The translations under genes and the position numbers were made by a program. Under the pieces are notes generated by a model. The model had not been told where the DNA came from. It was given only the letters and a program-made list of their open reading frames with translations, and ran no database searches. Below are positions 40,331 to 52,129 of a stretch of DNA of 64,000 nt, in pieces; position 1 is the stretch's first letter, and each line of letters opens with the position of its first letter. This DNA is from Jacaranda mimosifolia. Its lineage: Eukaryota; Streptophyta; Magnoliopsida; Lamiales; Bignoniaceae. Location of the stretch: contig CM032124.1 of assembly GCA_018894105.1 (NCBI GenBank), positions 6,123,501 through 6,187,500 on the forward strand. The letters run 5' to 3'.

Positions 40331-40590
40331 GAGTTGGGGAAAAGTAAAATGATAATAACTTTTTGACCGAAATTATGAGTTATTTAGGGGAAAAAAGGAC
40401 GAAAAAAAGGAACACAGATGATAATACGGTTTTTCTAAGAAGTTTTTTATTATGTTTTTTTTAATAGAAATTATGGGGACAAATTATTTTTCTAATCAAA
40501 TATTTCTATAAGAGTTGTAGGAATGAAGGGTATAATTTAAAGAAATGATAGAGATAAATAACGATAAATAATATAATAATATTGACTTAT

Positions 40591-41750
40591 TGAAAGGATA
40601 AATTTGTTATTGTAAATTTTCTATTCAAGAAAAAAAATGCAAATGTACCCACTCTAGAAAAAAGGATCCAAGGTACAAAATCACACGAGTCCAAATAGTG
40701 AACTATTGGTTTAGTACTTTTTGGTTGACTTATTCTAATTGGTTCCAAAAAAGTTGCCCTAAAGGTAGGGTTAAATAAAACTATGAAAAATGTCTGTTAT
40801 TTATTTCATTATGTATTGTTTTTTTCCTTTTTTAACCTTTTCTTGATTAATTAAGGCAAGTGGAGGATGGATGGGAGATGAATTACAAAGCAACCATCAA
40901 TATCACGGTGGATGTCTATTAGTCCACATTCATAAAGTGACATCCCTTGTCCATTCATCCTCATAGGATGGAAAAATAATAGAAATAAAATAAAAGAAAC
41001 CATTGAGATATAATGACAAGAAAAAATAATAATGAATCATGCAATATGTTAAAAGATAATGGAATGTGGTTAATGTACATTTTGTTGCCTCAACTAATGA
41101 TGTCTTTTCAACTTTCATAAGTAAATGGATGTGGCCCTTTTCATATGATGACTTATTATGGTTGTTATAAGTGAAATCCCAACTAATGATAAGATTATTG
41201 GCCTATTGATCTCATGTTCAAAGAAAATTGAGTTTGTTTTCAATTTTGACATTTTTGGATGGTGAAAGTGAATTTTGATTCGATGGAGAATTATTGTCTA
41301 CGAACAAAGTCATGATTTAGTCGTGGCGTAATGAGTAAGTGTGTTAGCTATAGTCTATTAATATATGATTAAGAAATTTTGACTGAAAGAATTAACAGTA
41401 CTGGACAAACATCTAATTAATGTTATAATATATTATATTATAAAAAAAATATTCATTTGGGCCCATGAGATTTAAATATAATAGTCTTGCATTACAAGAA
41501 TATAGTTATATTAGGGACGAAATGTTAAACAATAATGTCAAAGTCATCGTTAATTATATTCAGTAAGTGACAATTAATTTTATGATCATCATAACATTTT
41601 TATCAATTTTATGGAGATAAGAATTATGTAAAATTTATCTTTTTTTATAATTAGTGGTAGATATAGAATTACAATACAAATATACTCACATAATCTTTGT
41701 AATATTTTTTGGTTATCACTATATCATGTGTCACCATTTCTCTATAATTT
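40591..41750. other. Intergenic, no gene recognised
   Basis: AT-rich DNA between copy B and a small MITE-like element. Nothing recognisable. Confidence 0.4.
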
Positions 41751-41751
41751 A

Positions 41752-42185
41752 GGGCCTTATTTGCTTAGTTTGATTGAGTTTGATACATATATAATCAAAC
41801 ATCTTTTAATATTTGTTTCAGTTAATAAAAGGGCCTTGATAAATCCCAGGCCGATATTATTTACTGTTACTTTTGAAAAATGAATCAAATGGGGGAATGC
41901 CTGATTTGGTGTAATAAGAATTACAAAAATCAAATAAGGTATACTTTTGCTCTTATTTCCAATTAAACCTTGTTCCTGAGAATGGAAAGAATGAGAAAAT
42001 TGTGAAAAATTTATTAAAAAGTATAAAGGATATAATTATAAATTTATATATCATATTTTAATTTATTTACATATTAATCTTACCAACCAAATATAAAATT
42101 AAAATATTCTATCATAATGGGTTTAAAATGTATCTATTTATTTATATATCACTTTTAATCACACATTCAAAGCAAACGAGTCTTG
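41752..42185. mobile_element. Probable MITE (about 430 bp)
   Basis: Inverted ends GGGCCTTATTTGCTTAGTTT and (reverse complement of right end) AAGACTCGTTTGCTTTGAAT. AT-rich interior without coding frame. Target duplication not resolved. Confidence 0.45.
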
Positions 42186-42581
42186 GAGTAAGAACTAATT
42201 ATGCACTTGTTCTATTTATTCTTCCTTGTAAAAGAACGCAGACCTGAAGCCCAAAATAGAGCTCGATAATTAATAATGAACAAAAGGCAATTTTTTATGC
42301 TAATAATAAGAGGGAAGAATTTTTTTTCAAAACTAAAGAAAATGGAAACTGAATAAAGGCAGTTTACATCTTTTATTATAATTGATATTTTCTTTTCAAT
42401 TTATATTATATATGAACGTTAAATATATAATAATTTTTCTAAATAAAAATTTAGTTGTAGATCCATACTTATGACGTATATATTTTTATGAAGCAGGATA
42501 CACTAAATTCGTCCGTCCAAACCTAACTTAATTAAGGTTAAAAATTCTGTGTGGGATGAATTTAAATCTGCTATAATCCTT
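42186..42581. other. AT-rich spacer
   Basis: No gene or repeat end recognised between two MITE-like elements. Confidence 0.35.
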
Positions 42582-44045
42582 TTGGGCTTGCTGTCCTTTG
42601 TTTTCCCAAAATATTTTCATTCTCCTAGAATAATTACAAAATGCGTACACATTCTCCAATTATTATCCGAAAACGCAAAAATTTTTTTACCCAAATAATC
42701 CCTCCCAAAATAATTTCAAAATACCCTACACCCTAAAAACTACATCTACTCCCCTCATTTCTCACTCTACCTTTTACGTCACTCATTCATTTATCACTCT
42801 CTCACTTACTCATATATATATATGAAAACAGTAAATTATACTAGTTAAAAAGTTCTAAAACTTATATTCACAAATTTAATTAAACTTATTTTTGAAATTT
42901 TTTTAATAAATAATTTATTTACTAAAAAATGTATTAAATTAATTAAATTACTTATTAATTAAATAATATATTAATTGTATTTAATATTCAATGTATTAAT
43001 TAAATATTACATTTATTCATTTAATAAATAATTTAAGATGCTTTAATTTGCTATAATAAATAAATTAATATTTTTCATTAAATACTAATCTTTGCATTTT
43101 ATTTAAAATTATAATAAAAAATTTAATTCTAGTATGATATTTATTTAATAATCTATTAAGTTTAATAAATTAATATTAATAAAATTAAAGTAATTATTGA
43201 GAAAATTAATTAAATTTAAGTAAAAATTATTTCGATTATACTAAGGAATTTAGTTATTAAATAATGAGTTAAAGTAATTAAATCACTTGTTATTTATATA
43301 TTAATTATGTTTCATATTTTTGGTATAATTAAATATTATGTTTATTTGTTTAATAAATGACTTAAGATGAATTAATTTCATATAATATGAAATTATTTAT
43401 TCTTTTAATTTGATGAATCATTATTAAGTCTTATATATATATATATATATTATTTTATTTAAATAAATAATTAAGTTTTATTTATACCTAACTTGTAAAT
43501 AATGAATAGTTAAATAATTGTACTTTAATTAATAAATAGTAATTAATTTAGAATTAATGTACAATAATTAATTTTTTTTATATAAGTCAATCTTAACAAT
43601 TATGATATAATTATGATATACAAATAATTAATACTTATTACTAAATATTTTCTTCCAAATGATACATCATTTGTTAATGTTAAATTTATAAAAAAATAAA
43701 TCATCATTTGAATTAATTACATGTCATTTTATTACAACTATGTATCAGTTATTACATATACACACACTCATACATTATCCAACTATAAATATACATACAC
43801 ATATTATATTAAAAAAAATTACTTTCACCTTACAAATCTAACAAAATTACAATTGATTTGACATCAACAGTAAAGTTTGTCTCCCCCAAAAATATAAAAA
43901 GACAAACAACTCATTCTCAAATTATTTTTCATTTTTTTCCCAAAACAAAAAGAAACATTTGGCACATTCTCTAATTTTTCTCCCAAAAACCTATTCTTCT
44001 AATTTTTTTTCTATAATTTGCCAAAAACATAGAAGAACAAGCCCT
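42582..44045. mobile_element. Harbinger-like non-autonomous element, about 1.46 kb
   Basis: Inverted ends GGGCTTGCTGTCCTTTGTTT and (right, reverse complement) GGGCTTGTTCTTCTATGTTT, both flanked by TTT. Subterminal zones share ACACATTCTCC/GAATGTG-type motifs. The interior is extremely AT-rich with no coding frame. Confidence 0.6.
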
Positions 44046-45124
44046 TTATAATTCTAGATATCTCCGAAACTATTTGAGTCACATCAACAAGCCTGACTCT
44101 ATATTGAAGAAATTTTGTTCAAGTAAAATCGATATTAGCATATAATGATGAAACATATGAATTTAGTATGTCTACATATAACTAAAGTTTGTACCTATCT
44201 ACTTATCATTGCAAAGGGAGTACTAATTTTATGTCATTTAATTAAATTGATATCCTTATCTTTGTAAAATATTATCTCAAAGTTGAAATCAAGATTTGGT
44301 TTTTGATAAGAACTTGACAAAGATTAGTCATTGCTACCAATGCAAGTAGGTGGAGGGGTAATTTTATACTATTATTATTGAGCACCATGTTTGGTTGGGG
44401 AAAGCATTCTCAATTATTGTAGTGGAATCAAGAATATGTGGCCATGCATCCATATGGAATCTTTTTGCTGGCTTTTGGGTAAATAAATACAAGTACACGA
44501 ACATCCTCATTGTGGTACTTGCAACTTGGAATAGTTAATGTAAGTAAGAACAAAATCTATGCTGGTTTTTAAAATAATCAAAGACTTGGTTTAAGGTATT
44601 AATTATACTTAGCTAAGCCCAACAATCTTATCTGTCTTTTTTATTGCCAAAAGCTTAGTGAGTAGGAGACAGCCTAGCGGAGCAACATAATGCAATTTAA
44701 AACTAATTAAGGACGAAAATCACTAGATTCAATCGGATTCGACAATCAATCCATTCTTCTTTAATGGCCATAAAAAAATGAGATATTTTTATGCGTGGAT
44801 CATGTTATAAAAATAGGTCATATCGTATGTTTTGATATATTCTATAATTGTAACGTTTTGGAATAATTAAAGTATCATTATTAATTTTAAACTATTTTTA
44901 AAATGTTCGATAGAATATATCAAAATAGGGGTGCAATTGAATCGAGTCGAGTGAGTTTGGGAAATATATATATTGGGCTCGAGCTTGACGATCACCGCAA
45001 TATAGGAACTCAATGTATCTCTATAAAGAAAATTACAAAAATGAAGCAATAAAACAAAAAGGAAATGATCAAACAAACAATATTAATTTGAAAATACATT
45101 TCGTTGATAATCTAATACGAATTA
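44046..45124. other. Intergenic with a hAT-like fragment
   Basis: No gene. At 44927 a left end TAGGGGTGCAATTGAATCG like the small hAT-like elements begins, but no right end was found, so it is probably truncated. Confidence 0.4.
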
Positions 45125-45352
45125 TTGGAGATCAATGATTGAAAAATCGGATCGTTCATTGAACCGAAAAACTTACCAGTTTACGGTTTATTGGTTCAAC
45201 TGTTGGTCGAACCGTAATTGAACCGCAATTGAACCAGATGTCATAATTATGAAATATATATATATTTATATTATATATATTACTTAAAAATTAATAAAAT
45301 GGCAAAATATAAAACATAAAGAGCTTAAATGATATTATCTAATATTACAATC

Positions 45353-46105
45353 TGATGAGGATGAAATCCGCGTGAAGTTGGATTAGGTAGTAATCTCCGA
45401 AGGGTTCGACCTCTCTGGTCGATATATGATGGTAATTGGGCTGAGTCCCGCAATCACAAACAAACGTCAGGCTAGTCGAGATGCACTCGGCTTAGGCTCT
45501 CCAACGCTCAAGTTAGTATGAGGTCGAATATATAACGAGTAGCAAAGTGAGGGCTTTGTGTGTGTAAAATGGCATACCTTTGAGGGGTTGAAGTGAGGGT
45601 ATTTATAGCCTTCTCCCAGTGGGGATTTGTCTGAGATGCCCTTAACTTGTTGTAATGGTTTTTTTCCTTGCCTGGGAGCCATTAAGTCATCTCCCACCCT
45701 TGTACTATTCCAAGTGGCTGCCTCCCCAGATTTTGGGGATAGAATAGGACACTGTACCAGTGTCTTCTCTCTGGTGTGGTAGCATGGACGGTACTGGGGC
45801 TGCATACACCATTAATGCGGAGGCGTGCTACCTGTCAGGGCATTTAATGCGGCAGAGGCGATTACACGCCTAATCGACCTCCCTGGTTGACCTAACACAG
45901 GTATGGCTCGAGGCTTACAGGTTGGACGAGCAGGGCGATCGAGGTATCGATCAGCGGCCCAGCCTTCGTACGGTGTTGATCTGTATGGTCGACCGGGATC
46001 ACCCGACGTCGGTAGCATAATTGGGCCCAGTGCATGAGGTGGGCCTACAGCTACGCCCCTAGGCCTGTGGCCTTTGGGCCGGACATATTGGGTTATCCCA
46101 TATCA
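45353..46105 (-). repeat. Gypsy 3' LTR
   Basis: 753 bp, TGATGAGG...CCATATCA on the plus strand. Closely similar to 48264-49003 with scattered substitutions and small indels, so the insertion is not very recent. Confidence 0.88.
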
Positions 46106-46109
46106 TGGG

Positions 46110-46379
46110 TCGACAAGTTGGTCTCGGCTACGAAGCCTTAACTTGGCCGCTTGAAGCCTGCTTGGTCAACTACGGGGTTGACAAGTTGCTCTTGGCTTGA
46201 AGCCCTGACTTGGTGACTTGAAGCCTGCTTGGTTGACTACAGGGTCTACAAGTTGGTCTTGGCTTGAAGCTTTGAGTTGGTGGTTTGAAGCCTGTTTGGT
46301 CGACTACAGGGTCGACAAGTTGGTTTCGGCTGCGAAGCCTTGACTTGGCGGCTTGAAGCCTGCTTGGTTGACTACGGGG
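46110..46379. repeat. Four tandem 67-68 bp repeats inside the Gypsy element
   Basis: Units start near 46110, 46178, 46245 and 46312, each with GACAAGTTG (or CTACAAGTTG), CTTGAAGCCTG and TGACTAC-GGG. They lie between the pol tail and the 3' LTR, where many Gypsy elements carry noncoding tandem repeats. Confidence 0.85.
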
Positions 46380-46733
46380 TCTACAATGAGTGGTCAAGTT
46401 ATGTCGATAGGTATACGCAATCAACTTATGTTAAAGTTTTTCTGGAACTTTTCATTTTTGTAATGGAATACAATGGCGGCCCGTGGCCTTCTTACACATA
46501 AAATTTCTTCAGATTTATAGCATTCCAAGGTCGTGGTAGTTCGTTGCCTTGCATGTCTACTAGCCGGTATGCATTGTGCTTTGACACTTTGACCACAGAG
46601 TAAGGTCCTTCCCACTTTAGGTCGAGTTGTCCCATGTTTCTTGACACTCTACCTTCTTGAGGACCAGATTGCCGACTTTGAAACTACGAGGTTGAACTGT
46701 TTTGTTGTAACGTTCCGCCATTTTCGACTGATA

Positions 46734-47534
46734 TCATTGCATCGTGTTGTAGGCTGTGTGGCGCAGCTCATCGATGGTGATTAGGTCTAGGGTCCTTTCT
46801 ATTGCATTTCTGATCGGATTATAGTGAATCACCCAGGCTGTGTGCTGGACCAGCTCGGATGGAATTACTGCTTTGGAACCATAGACCAAGCTGTAGGGGT
46901 TGCAGCCTGTGGCTGTTCGCGGAGTGGTTCTATACGTCCATAGCACTCCTAGGAGGTCGTCTGCCCAACTTGCCCCTGTACTTGCTATTCGAGCTTTGAG
47001 GTGGTCGAGAACTATTCTGTTCGTAACCTCCGTCTGACCATTAGCCTGCGGGTTCCCTATCGATGTGAAGTGCTGGCTGATTCCCAGGGCCTCACACCAT
47101 TTTCTTGTGCTCCTACTCTGAAAATAAGTGCCATTATCTGAGATCAGGACTTTGGGCAAACTAAATCGACATATTATGTTTTTCTAAATGAAGCTCTTGA
47201 TGGCCACGTTGTTGATTTTTGGAATTGCTTCAGCTTCAACCTATTTTGTGAAGTACTCGACCCCTACAATGATGAACTTTGCTGACCTGATGTCTTTGGG
47301 AGAGATCCGACTATGTCGATTCCCTACTGGTCGAATGGCTATGTAATATGGACGTTGACCATCGACGCGGCTGGTCGGTGCGGTGTGTTCGAGTGGATCT
47401 GGCACGATGGGCATTTTCTGGCGAAGTCGACTGAGTCTTGCAATAAGGTGGGCCAAAAATAACCGTAATAGATAACTTTGTGGGCTAAGGACCGACCATC
47501 GGATGGTTGCCGCAGATGCTTGTGTGAATCTCAT
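46734..47534 (-). pseudogene. Gypsy integrase fragment
   Basis: In minus-strand order: linker and start of the catalytic core (about 47534-47241, with a frame change near the conserved VGIDIVG-like region), then an intact 141-codon stretch (47159-46734). The latter carries the second Asp in LISDNGTYF and the family motif SIGNPQANGQTEVTNR with the catalytic Glu, then ASWADDLLGVLWTYRTT and TGCNPYSLVYG. A stop (TAG, about 47184) and frame changes prevent a functional integrase. Confidence 0.88.
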
Positions 47535-48245
47535 GTAGCACTTCGTTTGCCTCTTCAGGTGTTAGGCATTTAAGTGGGGGTCCTGATATCAACCTTCTGT
47601 AGAGTTGTCCATGGTTGTCGAGTGTAAACTTAGCTACTTGTGCTCTAAGCCTGCGGGCGTCTTTCTCGATGTTGGGGACGGTCCCCTGACTCAGGTAGAG
47701 TTTGATTAGGTCTTGCCAGGAAGGAGCTGTCTCTTCAACCTAACCAATGAGGTTATAATCGATGGCTTGGATATACAAGAATGTCATTGTTCTTTCCCTG
47801 GTTCCTTTCATCGAGTTGGCTAGCTTTGAAAGTGCGTCTGCCCGTTCGTTCTCCGCTCGGGGGACTTGGCTCAGGGTGAAACTCTTGAATGACTGTTGCA
47901 ATTATTTTACTTCAGTTAGATATTAGCTCATTTTGGTCTCTTTGGTTGTCTCTCCTCCAGGGCTACGGGTTGCGGTGTTGCACTGGCCACTAGCTCCAGT
48001 TGAGCGGTGTGTCGATTTAGAGCCATGGATAGTTGAGCTGAAATCTGTGCTGAAATCTGCTAGCTGATGAGCTACATCAATTGAGGCATGGTTAGAATGA
48101 CCACCTGTTTTGGCTGGGCGCTCAACCCCGGGGCACCAACTTCTTGCTGAGGTCTAGGAGGGAGAGAGATCTGGATCTCCTATTTTCTTCTCTTCCTGAG
48201 GGGGCTCGCCTGGTGTTCAGCATTTTCGATAGCAGACTCGCGTTT

Positions 48246-48263
48246 CCCACAGACGGCGCCAAA
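48246..48263 (-). other. Primer-binding site of the Gypsy element
   Basis: Minus strand TGGCGCCGTCTGTGGGAA, starting next to the 5' LTR. TGGCGCC is a typical tRNA-complementary start in plant Gypsy elements. It fixes the element's orientation. Confidence 0.75.
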
Positions 48264-49003
48264 TGATGAGGATGAACTCTGTGTGAAGTTAGATTAGGTA
48301 GTAATCTCCAAAGGGTTTGACCTCTCTAGTCGATATATAATGGTAATTAGGTCGAGTCCTGCAATCACGAGCAAATGTCAGGCTAGCCTAGATGCCCTCG
48401 GCTTAGGCTCTCCAACGCTCAAGTTAGTATGAGGTGGAATATAAAACGAGCAGCAAAGTGAGGGTTTTATGTGTGTAAAATGGCATACCTTTGAGGGGTT
48501 GAAGTGAGGGTATTTATAGCCTTCTACCAGCGGGGATTTGTCTGAGATGCCCTTGACTTGTTGTAATGGTTTTTGTCCTTGCCTGGGGCCCATTAAGTCA
48601 TCTCCCACCCTTGTACAATTCCGGGTAGCTGCCTCCCCAGGTTTTGGGGATAGAATATGACACTATACCCGCGCCTTTTCTCTGGTGTGGCAGCATGGGC
48701 GGTACTGGGGTGGCATGCGCCATTAATGCGGAGGCGTGCTACCTGTCAGGGCATTTAATGCAGCAGAGGCGATTACACGCCTAATCGACCTCCCTGGTCG
48801 ATCTAACACAGGTATGGTGCGAAGCTTATAGGCTGGACGAACAGGGCGGTCGAGGCATCGATCACGAACGGTGTCAATCTGTATGGTCGATTGGGGTCAC
48901 TCGACGTCGGTAGCATAATTGGGCCCAATGCATGAGGTGGACCTACCGCTACGCCCCTAGGCCTATGGCCTTTGGGCCAGGCACGTTGAGTTATCCCATA
49001 TCA
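48264..49003 (-). repeat. Gypsy 5' LTR
   Basis: 740 bp counterpart of 45353-46105, next to the primer-binding site on the minus strand. It lacks about 13 bp, mainly near 48865 (around GATCACGAACGG). Confidence 0.88.
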
Positions 49004-49360
49004 CAATCCAAATTTTACAATTCATATTATAAATAATCACAACAATTGAAATATATCAAGTACAAAGTTTAAAGTTGATAGTATGTAAGTTAATTCTAAA
49101 CTCTAAACTAAAGTTTTTTTTTTACTTTTAGATAGCTTCTGATGTGTATCTTAACCTTCAAACTTTGTATTTAGACAAAAAAAAATTTCATGAAAAATTA
49201 AATAAAAAAATCGATCCGGTTCAATGGTCCGATTGGCCGGTTTGAACGATTTTACAAATTTTTTTCCAATTTTTTTGGTTTTTTGAAAAAATCGGACCGG
49301 TTCATCGGCCGGTTGATGGTCCAACCGGTCCGATCCGATTTTTTAAATAGTGTTGGAGAT

Positions 49361-51660
49361 ATTGAAAACAACGGATGCAAAATAATTAAGAGAAGTTTGA
49401 TAATAACATATTTTCTTACAAAATTAAAGTTATGGCAAAAAATAATAGAGATAAAATAAAGTTAAATATATTATCAATGATATCATGTCCATATAAAATT
49501 TCCTTTATTTTGCTTAAGGTTTAGCTAGTTTGATGGAGTTACTCAATATTTTATGAAGTATTCCTTAAGTTTACATAAGTTATATTGATTGTGATTGAAT
49601 TTCCTAATGTGTGTGTGAATGATTTTAACAAAAATATTGAAATGAATATTAAATTTGATTAGTTCTTATATTTTAATGATTTGAAAATTTAAGAATTCTT
49701 ATAACGGATATGAAGTAATCAATGAAATTATTCTAAGTGATTTAATTTTTTTTTAAATTTTAAAAATTCAAAATTTAATTAAAATTGCATAATTGTAATT
49801 AAATGATCTAATATGCTAGATTTATATGGATATGAATGAATTTAAAGATCATTAAATCTGATTATTTTCCAAATTCTTAGTTGCATGCATGTTAAAGACC
49901 TAGAAAAAAAAATCACAACTAATAAGCAATTAATGAAATTATTAATATTTAAAAAACTTTAAATCCTAATACTTAAAATTTGGTTAGAATTGTACAAAAT
50001 TTGCTCAAAAAAATCTCATTTCTAAATACAATAAGATAGATTTATGTATGTGTAATTGAATTAAAAGAATATATTAAAAGGTTATTAAATTTGGTTTTCT
50101 ATTTCTTATATAATCATATTGAGAGTTTAAAAAATGTATTAAAAGATCATTATATTTGATTAGTTGGCATATTTGGATAATATTACAATTAATATTAAGT
50201 ATCAATAATCTTATTTTAAATAATTAAAAAAATCTAAATTTTATAAATTCAAAAGTTGAAATTACAGTTGTAATAAAAATCCTTTTTTATATATAATATT
50301 ATAAAAAGATAAATATTAGTTAATTAAATCCCACTAACAACATTTGCTGCAGTCTTTTTTCTTAAGGTAAAATATTAATGAATTTAAAAATGATATATTA
50401 CATCACTCTCTGCCAAAATATCTCGAGCGCCAATTTTAAATTTAAAAATAATTTTTTTTTTAAAATTCAAATTTGATGGCATTGAATTGAAATATTTTAG
50501 CTGTACAGCATATTCACTTTTTGGCCATTAATGCAAATCTAGCTGGAAAGTAAACATCATTCTTTTATTTTTTTATATATGAAGATTTTGATAATCCAAT
50601 TAGAAAATTGCAAATTGTTTTTCTTTGTATATATATATATGTATGTATATCATGATTTGATAAAATCCAATATGAAAAATAAAATTCTTCTTTATTTATC
50701 AAAGAAAGGTGAAATCATGATCATTATTTTCCCCGAAGTACTGGTGGGTTGTTGGTATATGATGGTGGGTTCCAGCATGATAATGAGTCTTTAATAACCC
50801 ATCATTTTCATATTAATTTTAGTTGAGCCACAATTCAAGTGCAAAATGTACATTAAAAATATTTTTCAAAATTAATGATGTTTAAATACACAATCAAATA
50901 TGAAAAATTCAATTTAATAAAATATTATTTCGCTAACACATGTGAAAAGTCTTAAAGAAATTTGATATCATCAAAAAGTCATTCCTTGATAGCCTTGAGA
51001 AATGTTATGTAAATATTGTTGATTTGTTTTTATAAAATCACGCCAATTGATGATATCCAAATTCACCACTATACGTGAAAAGTTTATTTTTGCGAGACGT
51101 TCTTCTACCGATTGTCGTCATACATTATGAGAAATTTATTTTAATTAAAAAAAAAATTCAGCAAGTGAAATGTATAGAACAATACCTCGAAACTTAATTC
51201 CTTTTATATGATATAAGATTTAATATCATCACATATATCATCTATCATCTGCCAAATCATTTTCATTCGTCCGAATACAAATAATGATATATTCATCAAT
51301 CATTTTATAAGTTCATCTAATGTATTAAATTTGTAAATTATATATAAAATTTATGTATCATAATACAATCACACATAATTATCAGGACAAGCCAATTAAA
51401 ATAAACATCTAAACTTAACCAAAACTAATTTAGAATGCTATAATCAACAATCTCAAATTGATATCCAAAAAATATTGGCCTTATCATGCAAAGTCTATTT
51501 TCTCCCCAAAAGCAATTGCTCCTATCACGCAACCTTGCCGCACTTATCTAATAAGCCCTCCGATCAAAATAACTTAAAAAGAAAAAAAGAAAAAGAAAAA
51601 GAAATCCAAATCTTTTCCTCAAAAAAGATTTACTAAATTTTCGCTTTCGTAAAGCCCCCT
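49361..51660. other. Intergenic, upstream of the amine oxidase
   Basis: Long AT-rich stretch without a recognisable gene, transposon end or RNA. The frame at 50579-50794 is low-complexity. The last 100 bp contains an A/G-rich run (about 51575-51605) and merges into the promoter. Confidence 0.45.
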
Positions 51661-51677
51661 CACGTGTCTCTATAAAT
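51661..51677 (+). promoter_or_regulatory. G-box and TATA box of the amine oxidase gene
   Basis: CACGTG (51661-51666) followed directly by TATAAAT (51671-51677), with a CT-rich start region at about 51699-51708. G-boxes bind bZIP and bHLH factors, so light or ABA/stress control is plausible but inferred. The leader would be about 240 nt. Confidence 0.6.
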
Positions 51678-51823
51678 CCCTTCCCTCAGGCCCCATACTC
51701 TCTCTCTGCATTTATATGAAACTATACATACAGATAGATACAGAGGCATTGTTGATCAGAGCGAATCCCTAGAGTTGTTATTCAGTTTTACTGACTTGTA
51801 CAAACGAATCTGTATCTATAGAT

Positions 51824-51864
51824 TGTGGTGGTGGTGGCGGTGGTGGTGGTGGTGGTGGTGGTGT
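51824..51864 (+). repeat. GGT/GGC microsatellite in the 5' UTR
   Basis: About 13 tandem GGT-type triplets with one GGC, some 80-120 nt before the amine oxidase ATG. In the leader RNA such G-rich repeats may form structure. Likely length-polymorphic. Confidence 0.8.
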
Positions 51865-51886
51865 GAGGAGTTAGAGTGTTTGCTGT

Positions 51887-52129
51887 ATGTCAGTAGATTG
51901 CGACACGCATTACGGTGGATTCGGTGAGCTTGCGAACCAGTTACAATGGCCACAACTCCGAAAAAGGCGACGCTTCCTGCTCCGAAGACGACTGCTTGTT
52001 GCGCTTCCGCTGGCGCCGGCGATTCAGCCGGCGTGGTCCGCCGTGAGTCTGTTTCCGCCAATTGGAACGTATCTCCTGCCGCTGCTGAAGATAAACAGAA
52101 CAGCAAAGCTGCTGCCGTGGCGCCCTTAA
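51887..52129 (+). promoter_or_regulatory. Overlapping upstream reading frame (80 codons)
   Basis: An ATG 59 nt before the amine oxidase start opens a frame that overlaps the main coding region by 184 nt in another phase and stops at 52127-52129. Its ATG has T at -3 (weak context), while the main ATG has A at -3 and G at +4, so leaky scanning would still reach the enzyme. The peptide is Arg-rich with no known domain; a regulatory role is inferred. Confidence 0.45.

Larger units (their letters stand above)
36290..40590. repeat. Segmental duplication, copy B
   Basis: Second copy of the block at 33030-35965. 36595-38510 is satellite, including an extra internal repetition at about 37370-37800. 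38521-39280 matches 34790-35530 closely. A 1.04 kb insertion (about 39285-40330) is absent from copy A. 40335-40590 matches 35545-35760 and the short stretch near 35920. The left limit falls inside the long-TIR element, so one duplication endpoint lies in a transposon. Confidence 0.8.
45348..49008 (-). mobile_element. Shortened Gypsy LTR retrotransposon
   Basis: Element 45353-49003 (3651 bp), starting TG and ending CA, with 5 bp duplication CAATC on both sides (45348-45352, 49004-49008). Two LTRs of 753 and 740 bp enclose only about 2.16 kb. On the minus strand a primer-binding site lies 2 bp inside the 5' LTR, followed by gag debris (MLNTRRAPSGREEN..., about 48201), a jump to integrase, and the pol tail (FKVGNLVLKKVE, near 46660). 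Integrase next to the 3' LTR fits the Gypsy (Ty3) gene order. Protease, reverse transcriptase and RNase H are absent, so it is non-autonomous. Confidence 0.88.
45125..49360. mobile_element. CAGTG-family hAT-like element split by a Gypsy insertion
   Basis: Outer element 45133-49352 with 8 bp duplication TTGGAGAT at 45125-45132 and 49353-49360. Ends CAATGATTGAAAAA and CACTATTTAAAAAA (right, reverse complement). Its own sequence (45133-45352 plus 49009-49352, about 560 bp) matches the intact relative at 25414-25962 along its length. The LTR element sits in the middle. Confidence 0.88.

Noticed and set aside
46170..46424. Minus-strand 84-codon frame with a repetitive protein
   Set aside because: It is simply the translation of the 68 bp tandem repeats in the Gypsy element.
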